From: Nocardia carnea
GTDB taxonomy: Bacteria > Actinomycetota > Actinomycetes > Mycobacteriales > Mycobacteriaceae
NCBI RefSeq assembly: GCF_029868855.1
Contig: NZ_JARWOV010000202.1
Span: forward strand, 1-48,400
DNA: 48,400 nucleotides
Direction: 5' to 3'
Positions 31,323 to 44,919 of this stretch are shown here, piece after piece. The notes beneath the pieces are model-generated. The model was not told the DNA's origin. It ran no database searches and saw nothing but the letters and a program-made list of their open reading frames with translations. A program made the position numbers and the translations under genes. Position 1 is the stretch's first letter, and the number at the start of each line of letters is the position of its first letter.

Positions 31323-32567
31323 GTGATCTCCTTCCGGGCCGTCGGGCGGGCAATGTATGTCACCGTCGCGGCCGTTCTCACGTTGCTGATCCTCGTTCCG
31401 CAGGTCCGGCTGTACCGGGACGGACAGCCACGCACGGATGTCATTGCCCAACTGCGGTTCCTGCGCACGGAATTGGGGGCGGGGCTCGGGGAGGAGATGC
31501 AGGGCATGTTCCCGGAGGGGTTCTTCTTCGCACATGCCCTGTACGGGTTGGCGTGGACCGATATCGCCCGTGACGACGCAACATATCGGGACGAAGCGAT
31601 AGGTCAAGCACGCTGGGCGCTGGAACGACTGGAATCACGTTCGGGGAGAGATCCTTTCGATTCGAGCCTGCGTCCGGCGCACGGAGTGTTCTACGTCGGC
31701 TGGTCCAGTCGATTGCGCGGGGCCGTGATCGAACTGGCCGGCCCCGGCGCAGCGGAGAGGGCGCAGTTCACCGCCGACTGCGCGGCGCTCGCGGCAGCTT
31801 TCGAGGCGGACGGGCCGTTTCTCGAGGCATATCCGGGGCAGGCCTGGCCGGTCGACAGCGTGGTCGCCGTCGCGGCGCTGCGATTGCACGATCGGGTGGT
31901 CGCGCCCCGTTTCGGACAGGCGATATCCCAATGGCTGGTATCCGCTCGCAACCGGCTCGATCCGGCGACCGGGTTGCTTCCGCACGCGGCGGCACCCGTG
32001 ACCGAGGGCGCGCGCGGCTCCTCCCAGGCCCTGATCCAGCGGTTCCTGCCGGAAATCGACAGCACCTGGGCCGGCGAGCAGTACGCCACGTTCCGTAGCG
32101 CGTTCGTCGGCACCCCACTCGGCCTGCCGGGGGTACGCGAGTATCCGCACGGGCGCGACGGTGCGGGCGATGTGGATTCCGGGCCGCTGATTCTCGGCGT
32201 CAGTGCCTCGGCCACGGTGGTCGCTCTCGGCGCGGCCCGCATGCACGGTGATCAGTCCCTCGCCGGAGCGCTCACCGGCCTCGGCGAAAGCCTGGGCGTA
32301 CCGGTTACGCTCGGCGAGTCCAAGCGCTACGCCTTCGGCGTGCTCCCGATCGGCGATGCCTTCCTTGCCTGGTCCTTCGCCGCCCCTGCCGCCACCGGAC
32401 CATCTTTTCTGCCGGTGACCGCCTGGTGGTGGCGCTTACCCTGGCACGCGCTCACGCTGGCGGTCATTGCCGTGCTGTGGTTACCGGTGGCCCGGATTCG
32501 CGTCCGGCGTTCACTTCGCGGCGGCCATGGTCAGGGCGCGACGAGCTTTGCGAAGTCGGGCGCGTAG
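31323..32567 (+). CDS. Membrane-anchored protein, possibly alpha/alpha-toroid, unknown function
   Basis: 414 residues from a GTG with TAGGGT 6 nt upstream (leaderless). An N-terminal hydrophobic segment (AMYVTVAAVLTLLILVPQV) could anchor the protein, and a second near the C-terminus (HALTLAVIAVLWLPVARI) suggests a membrane-spanning or hairpin tail. Between them lie about 320 residues with paired helices such as AQLRFLRTELGAGLGEEMQ and the motif GDVDSGPLILGVSASATVV. The helix-pair pattern resembles (alpha/alpha)-barrel enzymes such as linalool-dehydratase-like proteins, but I cannot prove this. The C-terminus overlaps the end of the convergent PPOX gene by 37 bp. Confidence 0.55.
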   Translation: MISFRAVGRAMYVTVAAVLTLLILVPQVRLYRDGQPRTDVIAQLRFLRTELGAGLGEEMQGMFPEGFFFAHALYGLAWTDIARDDATYRDEAIGQARWALERLESRSGRDPFDSSLRPAHGVFYVGWSSRLRGAVIELAGPGAAERAQFTADCAALAAAFEADGPFLEAYPGQAWPVDSVVAVAALRLHDRVVAPRFGQAISQWLVSARNRLDPATGLLPHAAAPVTEGARGSSQALIQRFLPEIDSTWAGEQYATFRSAFVGTPLGLPGVREYPHGRDGAGDVDSGPLILGVSASATVVALGAARMHGDQSLAGALTGLGESLGVPVTLGESKRYAFGVLPIGDAFLAWSFAAPAATGPSFLPVTAWWWRLPWHALTLAVIAVLWLPVARIRVRRSLRGGHGQGATSFAKSGA

Positions 32568-33052
32568 ACGGTCATCCAGTGCGGACGCAACCGGTAGAAG
32601 ACGACGTCGCTGTCCCAGTCGAAGGCATCGTCGCCGTAGTGGTCCTTGAAGTACGCGAGCAGCTCGGGCCACTCGGCGTCCGGCTCACCGCTCGCCGGAT
32701 TCAGGATCTCCGCCGTGCCGTGCGTGAACACGCCCAGTTCCTCACCGTCCATATGCGCGACGCTGGCACCCGGACGCGCCGCGAGATGGCGGGCCTTCGC
32801 GGCGTTACGCGCCGTACCGAAGTACCAGCGGCCGTGCAGGAAGTGCCCGTCGACGCCACTGATCCGTGGTTCTCCCTTGGCGGTGACGGTGGACAGCGCC
32901 AGCGTGCGCATACCGGTGAGAACCGCGGTGAGCTGTGCCGCGGTCAAGGTGCGATCCGTGGCGATGATCGAACGCAGGTGGCTCGTGGAGCCGGCGAGGG
33001 AGGTATCGAGCAGGGCCTGCAGTTCGGCCAGTTCTTCCGGAGTTTCGCGCAT
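32531..33052 (-). CDS. Split-barrel (PPOX-type) oxidoreductase
   Basis: 173 residues. The start at ATG 33052 lies after a GGTGGGGC stretch; the frame is open further upstream to 33451. An N-terminal helical part (ELAELQALLDTSLAGSTSHLRSII) is followed by the split barrel: LTGMRTLALSTVTAKGEPRISGVDGHFLHGRWYFGT, then NAAKARHLAARPGASVAHM and a late YFKDHYGDDAFDWDSDVVFYRLRPHWM. The third part, with YR-x-R and acidic strand, is like general stress FMN/F420 proteins. Substrate unknown. It overlaps the end of the preceding plus-strand gene by 37 bp and diverges from cstA. Confidence 0.8.
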   Translation of the reverse strand: MRETPEELAELQALLDTSLAGSTSHLRSIIATDRTLTAAQLTAVLTGMRTLALSTVTAKGEPRISGVDGHFLHGRWYFGTARNAAKARHLAARPGASVAHMDGEELGVFTHGTAEILNPASGEPDAEWPELLAYFKDHYGDDAFDWDSDVVFYRLRPHWMTVYAPDFAKLVAP

Positions 33053-33254
33053 TGCCCCACCGTAAACGCGCCCGGGCCCGCCGCGGTTGACCGAAATTGC
33101 TCGATTCGACGGCGACCGGCCGGCGCCGCGCGGGACGGAGCACTGTCCGCTCGGCGCGCCACAGCGACCGTTCGGCGCAATCGTCCGACCGTCCGGTACC
33201 CATCGGTTAACTTCATGTGACAGGCATGTCCGCTCGCTGTACAGGAGTTGCCCG

Positions 33255-35516
33255 ATGGGGACAATCGAATACCTCAAGACCGACCCCGACCGACCACCGG
33301 TCGGTGTGGTCGACCGCTCCCCGATCACACCCGCCAAGAAGGCGATCTTCGCGGCCATCGGGGTGCTCGGGGCAGTGGCCTGGACGATCCTCGCGATTGC
33401 GCGCGGTGAGTCGGTCAATGCCGTCTGGATCGTGATCGCCGCGGTCTGCACCTACATCATCGCCTACCGGTTCTATGCCCGGCTGATCGAATACAAGGTG
33501 GTCAAACCCCGCGACGACGTCGCGACGCCCGCCGAGATCCTGGACAACGGCAAGGACTTCATGCCGATGGACCGCCGGGTGCTGTTCGGGCACCATTTCG
33601 CGGCCATCGCGGGTGCGGGTCCGCTGGTCGGACCGGTGCTGGCGGCACAGATGGGGTACCTGCCGGGGACCATCTGGATCATCGTCGGTGTGGTGTTCGC
33701 CGGTGCCGTCCAGGACTACCTGGTGCTGTGGGTATCGATGAAGCGGCGCGGCCGCAGCCTCGGGCAGATGGCGCGCGACGAGCTCGGCGCGATCGGTGGC
33801 GTGGCCGCGATCATCGGCGTGCTGGTGATCATGATGATCCTGCTGGCGGTACTCGCACTCGTCGTGGTGAACGCGCTCGCGGAAAGCCCGTGGGGTGTCT
33901 TCTCCATCGCGATGACCATCCCCATCGCCCTGTTCATGGGTGTTTATCTGCGCTATCTGCGGCCGGGTGCGGTCGGTGAGATCTCGGCCATCGGGTTCGT
34001 ACTGCTGATCCTGGCGATCATCGCGGGCGGCTGGGTCAACGAGAACGAGACCTGGGCGGGCTGGTTCACCTTCTCGCCGGTCACCATCTCGTGGATGCTG
34101 ATCGCCTACGGTTTCGTGGCCTCGGTGCTACCGGTCTGGCTGCTGCTGGCGCCGCGCGACTACCTGTCGACATTCATGAAGATCGGCACCATCGGGCTGC
34201 TGGCCGTCGGCATCCTGGTCACGATGCCCGTACTGAAGGCGCCGGCGATCTCGGAGTTCGCCACCTCGGGCACCGGTCCCGCGTTCGCGGGCAGCCTGTT
34301 CCCGTTCCTGTTCATCACCATCGCCTGCGGTGCCCTGTCCGGTTTCCACGCACTGGTGTCGTCGGGGACGACGCCGAAGCTGCTGGAGAAGGAATCGCAC
34401 GCCAAGGTCATCGGCTACGGCGGCATGCTGATGGAGTCGTTCGTGGCGGTGATGGCCATCATCACGGCCTCGATCATCGACCAGCATCTGTACTTCGCGA
34501 TGAACGCCCCGGCCGGTGCGACCGGCGGTACCGCGGAAACCGCCGCCGCCTACACGAACAGCCTGGGTCTGTCGGGTCCGCCCACCAGCGGTGCCGCACT
34601 CGATCAGGCCGCGGTGGATGTCGGCGAGGAATCGGTGATCTCCCGTACCGGCGGCGCGCCGACCCTGGCGATCGGTATCTCGGAGGTGTTCGCGGGATTC
34701 CTCGGCGGCGCCGGGATGAAATCCTTCTGGTACCACTTCGCGATCATGTTCGAGGCGCTGTTCATCCTGACCACGATCGACGCGGGCACCCGCGTGGCGC
34801 GGTTCATGCTCTCGGATTCGCTCGGTAATCTGCGCGGTCCGGCCCGCAAGTTCTCCGATCCGTCCTGGCGGGTGGGCGCCTGGCTGTGCTCGGCGATCGT
34901 GGTGGCGGCCTGGGGTTCGATCCTGCTCATGGGCGTCACCGACCCACTGGGCGGCATCAACGCCCTGTTCCCGCTGTTCGGTATCGCCAACCAGCTGCTG
35001 GCGGCGATCGCACTGGTGGTGGTGCTGACCATCCTGGTGAAGAAGGGGCTGACGAAATGGGCCTGGATCCCAGGTATCGCACTGGCCTGGGATCTGATCG
35101 TCACCATGACGGCCTCCTGGCAGAAGATATTCTCCGCCGACCCGAAGGTGGGCTACTGGAAGCAGAACAGCATCTGCCGCGCCGCCCGCGATGCCGGTGA
35201 CCTCTGCCTGACCGCCAAAACCCCCGATGACGTGGACGCGGTGATTCGCAATACGTTCATCCAGGGCACGCTGTCGATCGTCTTCGCGGGGCTCGTGCTG
35301 ATCGTGGTGCTGGCCGGAGCGTGGGTGTGCTACCGGGCCTGGAAGGCCGGCGGTACGTCCACCACGGAATCGCCGGAGGAGCCGTCGAAGATCTTCGCAC
35401 CCAGCGGCTTCCTGGCGACCTCCGCGGAGAAGAAAGTGCAGCAGGAGTGGGACGAGCTGATCGCCAAGGGCGAGGTCGCGGTACCGGGGTCGGCCCACGC
35501 GGAGGTACGTAGTTGA
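33255..35516 (+). CDS. cstA: Carbon starvation protein CstA, pyruvate/peptide transporter
   Basis: 753 residues with about 16-18 hydrophobic segments. Family markers are MDRRVLFGHHFAAIAGAGPLVGPVLAAQMGYLPG (residues about 100-132), FAGAVQDY, CGALSGFHALVSSGTTPK and TIDAGTRVARFMLSD, then LFGIANQLLAAIAL. CstA proteins import pyruvate or peptides during carbon limitation; the E. coli YbdD or YjiX partner is a small protein encoded just after it. An acidic C-terminal tail ends it. AGGAG precedes the ATG at 33255. The downstream ybdD-like gene overlaps the stop, so the two are one operon. Confidence 0.93.
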   Translation: MGTIEYLKTDPDRPPVGVVDRSPITPAKKAIFAAIGVLGAVAWTILAIARGESVNAVWIVIAAVCTYIIAYRFYARLIEYKVVKPRDDVATPAEILDNGKDFMPMDRRVLFGHHFAAIAGAGPLVGPVLAAQMGYLPGTIWIIVGVVFAGAVQDYLVLWVSMKRRGRSLGQMARDELGAIGGVAAIIGVLVIMMILLAVLALVVVNALAESPWGVFSIAMTIPIALFMGVYLRYLRPGAVGEISAIGFVLLILAIIAGGWVNENETWAGWFTFSPVTISWMLIAYGFVASVLPVWLLLAPRDYLSTFMKIGTIGLLAVGILVTMPVLKAPAISEFATSGTGPAFAGSLFPFLFITIACGALSGFHALVSSGTTPKLLEKESHAKVIGYGGMLMESFVAVMAIITASIIDQHLYFAMNAPAGATGGTAETAAAYTNSLGLSGPPTSGAALDQAAVDVGEESVISRTGGAPTLAIGISEVFAGFLGGAGMKSFWYHFAIMFEALFILTTIDAGTRVARFMLSDSLGNLRGPARKFSDPSWRVGAWLCSAIVVAAWGSILLMGVTDPLGGINALFPLFGIANQLLAAIALVVVLTILVKKGLTKWAWIPGIALAWDLIVTMTASWQKIFSADPKVGYWKQNSICRAARDAGDLCLTAKTPDDVDAVIRNTFIQGTLSIVFAGLVLIVVLAGAWVCYRAWKAGGTSTTESPEEPSKIFAPSGFLATSAEKKVQQEWDELIAKGEVAVPGSAHAEVRS

Positions 35517-35770
35517 TCCGCCCCGCCGTCCCGGATCGCCCGGACACCCCGGCACGCCACACATCGTGGCGTGCGGGGGCAGCCGCGGTGGTCCGGGCGG
35601 CGCGGTCGGTCGTCTGGTATGTCGACTCCGTCCTCGGCGGCCAGGATTACCAGCGATATGTAGCCCATATGCGCCGGGCGCATCCGGGCGAGCCGATCGC
35701 CGACGAACGCGTCTACTGGCGTGAACGGTATGCCGACGCGGAACGGAACCCGGGCGCCCGCTGCTGCTGA
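35513..35770 (+). CDS. YbdD/YjiX-family small protein
   Basis: 85 residues. The body VVWYVDSVLGGQDYQRYVAHMRRAHPGEPIADERVYWRERY is the family signature, with most conserved positions (given as VLGGQDYQRYVAHMRRAHPG and ERVYWRERY) present. YbdD/YjiX proteins are small partners of CstA-type pyruvate transporters. The TTG start (35513-35515) overlaps the cstA stop TGA (35514-35516), so translation is coupled. The C-terminus ends RCC, with two adjacent cysteines. Confidence 0.9.
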   Translation: MIRPAVPDRPDTPARHTSWRAGAAAVVRAARSVVWYVDSVLGGQDYQRYVAHMRRAHPGEPIADERVYWRERYADAERNPGARCC

Positions 35771-35850
35771 CCGATCGGTTGCGGCACCTCGGAGACTCGC
35801 CGGTTGCGATGTCCGTTTTCCGCTAGCCACAGCCCGCCCGACCTGACATC

Positions 35851-37467
35851 GTGAACCGGGTGAGCATCACGGTCCTGGATTTCGAGCGCTGCTACCGCGC
35901 CGTCACCGCGCGCGACTCCCGGTTCGACGGGCAGTTCTACACTGCCGTCCGCACCACCGGGATCTACTGCCGCCCATCCTGCCCGGCCATCACCCCCAAA
36001 CCCGCCAACGTGACGTTCCTGCCCACGGCGGCCGCCGCCCAGCAGGCCGGTTACCGGGCCTGCCGGCGTTGCCTGCCCGATGCCGCGCCGGGGTCACCGC
36101 TGTGGAACACCCGGGCGGATCTCGCGGCCCGGGCCATGCGGCTCATCGGCGACGGGGTGGTGGAACGGGGCGGCGTGTCGGCGCTGGCGGCGAAACTGGG
36201 CTATTCACAACGCCAGCTCACCCGGGTCCTGACCACCGAGCTCGGCGCCGGGCCGCTCGCACTGGCGCGGGCCCATCGGGCGCATACGGCACGGCTGCTC
36301 ATCCAGACCACGGATATGCCGATGTCCGATATCGCCTTCGCCGCAGGCTTCGCGAGTATCCGCCAGTTCAACGACACCGTGCGGGAAGTATTCGCGGTCA
36401 GCCCCAGCACGATGCGCACCGAGGCCCAGCGGCGGGGTCGCTCCGGAACACAGCGGCAGCGCCGCTCGGAATCACCGGGGCAGGCTCGTGCGGACGGGCA
36501 ATGGGCGAACGACCCGGCGGCCACCACCGGCTGCGGCACCCTCACCCTGCGCCTGCCCTATCGCGAGCCCCTCGATCGCGAGTGGCTGGAATGGTTTCTG
36601 TCGGCCCATACGACCCCCGGGCTGGAGCTGTGGCAGTCCGGACCGGCCGGCGAAGGCACCTACCTGCGTAATCTCCGCACCCCGCACGGTTACGCGGGAA
36701 TACGGCTCAGTGTGCTGCCCGGCCATGTCCGCGCGGAATTGGCGCTGCGCGATATGCGCGATCTCGCACCCACGGTGGCCCGGATCCGGCATCTACTGGA
36801 TCTGGATGCCGATCCGGTCGCCATCGACGAAGCGCTCCTGCACTCCGGGCAGCTGCCGGGCACGTCGACCGGCGAAGACGCCCAGTTCACCCCGGGCATC
36901 CGGGTACCCGGATGCGCGGACGCACCGGAATTGTTGTTGCGCACCATGATCGGGCAGCAGATCTCGGTGGCGGCCGCGAACACCCATACCGCCCGCCTGG
37001 TCGCCGCGCTCGGCGAACCCACCGACGGGCCGATACCGCGACTCTTCCCCACCGCCGCGGCGATCGCCGAGAACGGCGCGGAAGTACTGGCCGGCCCCGC
37101 CCAGCGGATCCGGTCGATCACCGCCGTCGCGGCCGCGCTGGCAAGCGGCGAACTGGTTCTGCACCAGGGCCGGACGGCCGCGGACCTGCGCCGCGATCTG
37201 CTGGCACTCCCGGGCGTCGGCCCGTGGACCGCCGACTATGTGACCATGCGGTTGCTCGCCGACCCCGATATCGCGCTCACCACCGATCTCGTGGTCCGCC
37301 GCGGCGCCGCCCGGCACGGGATCGACCTGTCCGACACCACGCGCTGGTCGCCCTGGCGCTCCTACCTGTCCATGCAACTGTGGCGGTCCGAACTGCGTGC
37401 CCGCGCCGCGAACGGCGCCGCCGTGCCGAAAACCGCCGAATCCGAAGCGAAAGTGAGTACCTCGTGA
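35851..37467 (+). CDS. Ada-AlkA fusion: methyl-phosphotriester sensor plus 3-methyladenine DNA glycosylase
   Basis: 538 residues in three parts. The Ada N-terminal zinc domain has Cys40, Cys44 (TTGIYCRPSCPA), Cys71 and Cys74 (RACRRCLP). Cys40 is the methyl acceptor that switches Ada on. An AraC-type helix-turn-helix region follows (VSALAAKLGYSQRQLTRVL and MSDIAFAAGFASIRQFNDTV). The C-terminal AlkA domain ends in the helix-hairpin-helix LPGVGPWTADYVTMRLL with the catalytic Asp in IALTTDLVV. Mycobacterial AlkA (Rv1317c, from memory) shares this design. It repairs alkylated bases and activates the response. The GTG at 35851 or 35860 is the start. It overlaps ogt by 1-4 nt, depending on the ogt start. 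Confidence 0.9.
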   Translation: MNRVSITVLDFERCYRAVTARDSRFDGQFYTAVRTTGIYCRPSCPAITPKPANVTFLPTAAAAQQAGYRACRRCLPDAAPGSPLWNTRADLAARAMRLIGDGVVERGGVSALAAKLGYSQRQLTRVLTTELGAGPLALARAHRAHTARLLIQTTDMPMSDIAFAAGFASIRQFNDTVREVFAVSPSTMRTEAQRRGRSGTQRQRRSESPGQARADGQWANDPAATTGCGTLTLRLPYREPLDREWLEWFLSAHTTPGLELWQSGPAGEGTYLRNLRTPHGYAGIRLSVLPGHVRAELALRDMRDLAPTVARIRHLLDLDADPVAIDEALLHSGQLPGTSTGEDAQFTPGIRVPGCADAPELLLRTMIGQQISVAAANTHTARLVAALGEPTDGPIPRLFPTAAAIAENGAEVLAGPAQRIRSITAVAAALASGELVLHQGRTAADLRRDLLALPGVGPWTADYVTMRLLADPDIALTTDLVVRRGAARHGIDLSDTTRWSPWRSYLSMQLWRSELRARAANGAAVPKTAESEAKVSTS

Positions 37468-38000
37468 TGTCCGCTCCCACCCTCTCCCCCGCCCGCACCG
37501 GCACAGCCGATTTCGCAACGGTCGATACGCCGATCGGCCCGTTCACCACCATCGTCGCAGCGGACGGGGCGGTACTGGCGGCCGGCTGGACCGCGGCACC
37601 GGAAGACCTGCGTGTTCTCGTGCATTCCACCCTGCGACCGAACGACCTGCGCGCCCGCACCGAACTCGGCTCCGTGACCGCTGCCGTCACCGCCTATCAC
37701 CGTGGCGACCTGACCGCGATCGATACCGTCCCGGTACGGCAACAGTCGGGCGAATTCCTCGCCCACGCCTGGGATGTGCTGCGCACGGTACCCGCCGGAG
37801 ACCCGATCTCCTACACCGCTTTCGCGGCCCGCGCCGGCCGCCCGGCCGCCACCCGCGCCGCCGCCGGCGCCTGCGCCCGCAATGCCGCCGCGCTCTTCGT
37901 GCCGTGTCACCGGGTCCTGCGCACCGACGGAACCCTGGGCGGTTTCCGGTGGGGGCTGCCCGCCAAACGCTGGCTGCTCGACCACGAGTCGCGCCGCTGA
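37467..38000 (+). CDS. ogt: O6-methylguanine-DNA methyltransferase
   Basis: 177 residues with the suicide-repair motif PCHRVL (Cys147) preceded by ARNAAALFV, plus the helix-turn-helix-like PISYTAFAARAGRPAATRAAAGA. The DNA-binding wing ends in GGFRWGLPAKRWLL. It moves the methyl group from O6-methylguanine onto its own Cys. It completes the adaptive-response pair with the Ada-AlkA fusion upstream, whose stop overlaps its start region (GTG 37464 or ATG 37467). Expression is therefore expected to rise with methylation damage through Ada. Confidence 0.92.
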   Translation: MSAPTLSPARTGTADFATVDTPIGPFTTIVAADGAVLAAGWTAAPEDLRVLVHSTLRPNDLRARTELGSVTAAVTAYHRGDLTAIDTVPVRQQSGEFLAHAWDVLRTVPAGDPISYTAFAARAGRPAATRAAAGACARNAAALFVPCHRVLRTDGTLGGFRWGLPAKRWLLDHESRR

Positions 38001-38007
38001 CACCGAT

Positions 38008-41900
<3,893 letters not shown>

Positions 41901-41904
<4 letters not shown>

Positions 41905-43097
41905 GCCGTGAGTTCCGTTCGGGCGGCCGCCGGTTCCGCGGCGGCGCCACCGCCGGACTCGGGCTCACGCACCGCAGCAGCCATCGCCCGGGTCAGCCAC
42001 TGCATCTCGGTTTCGCTGGGCTCGCCCCGGACATCGCTGAGAAACGTACGCGCGATATCCGTATCGTCGCGGCCGCGCACCCGCTCCCGGTACTTCAGGG
42101 CCGTGTCCGCCTGTGGACGCTCCCATTCCACATGCACCGCGTGCGGAAATCGCTCCCGCAGTTTCCGCATGGCGTCCACCGGGCGGGCGTAATCGGTGAG
42201 GGTGACCGAGACGTAGTGCTGTTCGGCCGGCTCCCACGCGGAATCGCCGAGCAGATCCTCCAGGGTTCCGGTGAGTTTGCTCAGTCCGCGCACCTGTGGC
42301 AGTTCGTGTTCCCGCACCCGGGCGGGACCCGCGGCGTCGAGATCCACCAGCCACACCTTCTTCCGGTGCGAGCTCTCACCGAACGAGTACGGCAGCGGCG
42401 ATCCCGAATAGCGCACCGATTCGGCCAGCGTCTGCGGGGAATGCAGGTGCCCCAGGGCGACATAGTCGGCGGCGAGATCGGTGAACAACTGCAACGGAAC
42501 CGTCTCCACTCCGCCCACCGAGATGGAACGCTCCGAACCACCGGCCACCCCACCGACCACGAAGGCGTGCGCCAGCAGTACCGCCCGGACGCCCGGGCGC
42601 TCCGCCATATCGGCGCGGATACGGGTCAGCACCGCGGCCAGCACCTCGGCATGGGAGCGCGCCTGCGGAACCCCGAGTTCTGCCCGGCATATCTCCGGCT
42701 CCAGGTAGGGGATCCCGTAGAACGCGACCTCGCCGAAGGTGTCGGACAGCAGGATCGGCCGGTGCGAATCGGCCACGGTGGTGCGCAGATAGAGCCCGCC
42801 GGCGGCGGCGAAACTGGCTCCGGCCCCGAGCCTGGTGGGGGAATCGTGGTTGCCCGCGGTGGCCACGATCCGTGCCCCGGCAGCGCGAATCGCCTCGAAA
42901 CCCCTGTTGCACACCGCGATAGCGTCGGCGCTGGGGATGGATCGGTCGTAGACGTCGCCCGGCAGCACAACGGTGTCCACCTCCTCCGCGGCGACGAGTT
43001 CGGCTATCGCCTCCAGGACCCGCTCCTGGTCGGCCAGCAGGTCGACGCCGTGGAAGGTGCGCCCGATATGCCAGTCCGACGTATGCAGGATTCGCAT
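41901..43097 (-). CDS. sbcD: SbcD exonuclease subunit (nuclease)
   Basis: 398 residues from ATG 43097 (the frame opens at 43121). Metallophosphoesterase motifs in order: MRILHTSDWHIG (Asp8, His10), LPGDVYDRS (Asp), ATAGNHDSP, LLAHAFV and ALGHLHSP. These are the Mn2+-binding motifs of the Mre11-like nuclease that pairs with SbcC. The C-terminal capping region is present (residues about 265-370). TAAGTT (43110-43105, minus strand) ends 7 nt before the ATG and no ribosome site is visible, so the mRNA may be leaderless. The stop overlaps sbcC by 4 nt, giving a coupled pair. Confidence 0.93.
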
Positions 43098-43388
43098 GAC
43101 CGCGAACTTAGGGCAACCCACCGACAGCTTTCAATGCGAATCCGATTCCCGGTCGCGCCACACCGGCAACACGCCGACGTCCTTCTCCGCCCGTCGATCC
43201 GGACGCATCGCGCACCGGCGGCAGTGTCTCAGTCCGGCCCGTGTCTCGAATGAGCCATCGTGGCGGGCGCCACCTACGGGACTGGACAGTCATGAATACG
43301 CCCGCCGAGCACGGTTTCCGCACAATCGTGGCGCCGGACCCGCCGTGCCGTAACACGGCCGACCCTTCCGGGCGATAGTGTTCATTAC
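43098..43388. other. Divergent spacer between sbcD and DUF6542 gene
   Basis: 291 bp with -10-like boxes at both ends (TAAGTT on the minus strand for sbcD, TAGTGT 43376-43381 for the plus gene). No open frame with a ribosome site and no clear repeat was noticed in between. Confidence 0.4.
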
Positions 43389-44393
43389 GTGGCTGCTTCC
43401 CAACGAGTGAATTCCCGGGTGCCCGCGCCGCAACGTTCGTTACTGCCGACGGTGCCGGGCGTACCGGCGTATGCCGCGGTGCTCATCGCGGCGGCGTGTA
43501 CTTTCGTGGGCTTCCTCATCGATGCCCTCGGCGATGTCACGGACCTCACCGGTACCTTCAGCGCCTTCTATATCGTCGGCTGTCTGGCGGCCGTGGCGGC
43601 CGTGCGGTTCCGCGGTCTGTTCACGACGATGGTGTTACCCCCGCTGCTGCTGTTCATCGCGGTTCCGATCGCCTATCGCCAGCTCACCGGAAGTAGTACC
43701 TCCTCGCTCAAGGACATCCTGCTGAACCTGGCCATCCCCCTGGTCCACCGCTTCCCTCCGATGATGCTGGCCACCGTGCTGGTATTGCTGGTGGCCGCGA
43801 TCCGGATCGCGCAGTACCGGTCGGAGAAAACGGCCCGGGAAACCGCCGAGGCACGCCGCGGCACCAGCTGGGGACGGCGCGAACGGCGGACGGGCCGCGC
43901 GGAGCCGAGGAGCCGCGCGGAAGACCGGCCGCGCCGCGATACCGCGAAGCACCCCGGGCGAGGACAGTCGAAGCGTTCGGCGGCGGGCGAAGGCAAAACA
44001 GCCCGCGGAGGTAAACCCACCCGCGCCGAAACGCTGGCCGCACGTACGAAGACGAGCACGAAGACCAAGGCCAAATCCCGGCCGAAGCGCCCGCAGAACC
44101 CCGAGCCGGATTACACGCGCGAATCCGCCCCCGAACCCCCGCGCCGCGATGGACGCGGCCGGCCGGCCACCGAACAACCGGCACGCGCGGCAGCACCGCG
44201 CTCCCGGGAGGGCCAGCCGCGGGGCCGGGAAGTGCATCAGCCCCGCCCGCCGCACCCCGGTGCCCCGGTTCCGGAAGAACCGGCTCGAGCCCGCCCCCGG
44301 CGCGGTGGCGGCGAACCACCGCGCCAGCCGCAGGTCGCCCGGTTCCGCGATCGCGAGCCCATCCCGGAACGCCGGCGCCCGGAACGGATGTGA
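43389..44393 (+). CDS. DUF6542-type membrane protein with basic disordered tail
   Basis: 334 residues from a GTG with TAGTGT 7 nt upstream. The first roughly 150 residues form four hydrophobic segments (PAYAAVLIAAACTFVGFLIDAL, FSAFYIVGCLAAVAAV, LFTTMVLPPLLLFIAVPIAY, MMLATVLVLLVAAIRIA), like the family in the ispH-ychF neighbourhood (Rv1111c-like, from memory). The C-terminal 180 residues are an Arg/Lys/Pro-rich disordered tail (KTSTKTKAKSRPKRPQ and similar), likely cytoplasmic and DNA- or RNA-binding in charge. Function unknown. It is divergent from sbcD and convergent with ispH. Confidence 0.75.
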   Translation: MAASQRVNSRVPAPQRSLLPTVPGVPAYAAVLIAAACTFVGFLIDALGDVTDLTGTFSAFYIVGCLAAVAAVRFRGLFTTMVLPPLLLFIAVPIAYRQLTGSSTSSLKDILLNLAIPLVHRFPPMMLATVLVLLVAAIRIAQYRSEKTARETAEARRGTSWGRRERRTGRAEPRSRAEDRPRRDTAKHPGRGQSKRSAAGEGKTARGGKPTRAETLAARTKTSTKTKAKSRPKRPQNPEPDYTRESAPEPPRRDGRGRPATEQPARAAAPRSREGQPRGREVHQPRPPHPGAPVPEEPARARPRRGGGEPPRQPQVARFRDREPIPERRRPERM

Positions 44394-44919
44394 ACGGGCC
44401 GGGACAGCAGTTCCGCAGGCAGGGCGTGTCGCAGATCGGCGCCGACATGCTTCGGCACTCCTGTTGATCGCACAACCTGTCAGGTGGCCGGCAGCGCCCT
44501 GGTGACAGTCGGCGGACAGCGCATGGACCCGCCGGCCCGCAACCGCCGCGCGGCAGCGCCCGAACGCGCCGTTCTCGGACACCGGCTCACCTGGTGGGGC
44601 GTCACACTTGCGCGTCCTGCGGTCGACTCCGGTCCCGCGCGTCACCCGACCAGACGGCAACCGCACGCGAGCCGGCATCGGCGCGTCCGCAGACCAGCGG
44701 GGAGAGCTACGTACCCTCACCCGGCCGCATACCAGCGTAATCGCAACCCTCCGGGCGTCACCGCCACGATCACCGAGTCGACCACCCGTGGCCGAACGGG
44801 CGCCGGGAGGGTGCCGGACCGACGGCACGGATGCTGCCGCACGACCGGCCGACCGGTCACCGCAACCGTTGCGAGCGCTGTGCGGGTGCCCGGACCGACG
44901 GCCGGGGCAGGCCGCCGGA
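44394..44919. other. Spacer between convergent genes, nothing recognised
   Basis: 526 bp between the DUF6542 gene and the ispH stop. The open frames here are GC-driven, have no ribosome site and read like no known protein. I saw no tRNA, no strong terminator stem and no clear repeat. It may hold decayed sequence. Confidence 0.4.

Noticed and set aside
33200..33254. CRP/GlxR-type operator before cstA
   Set aside because: TGTGAC is present, but the second half-site TCACA is missing.
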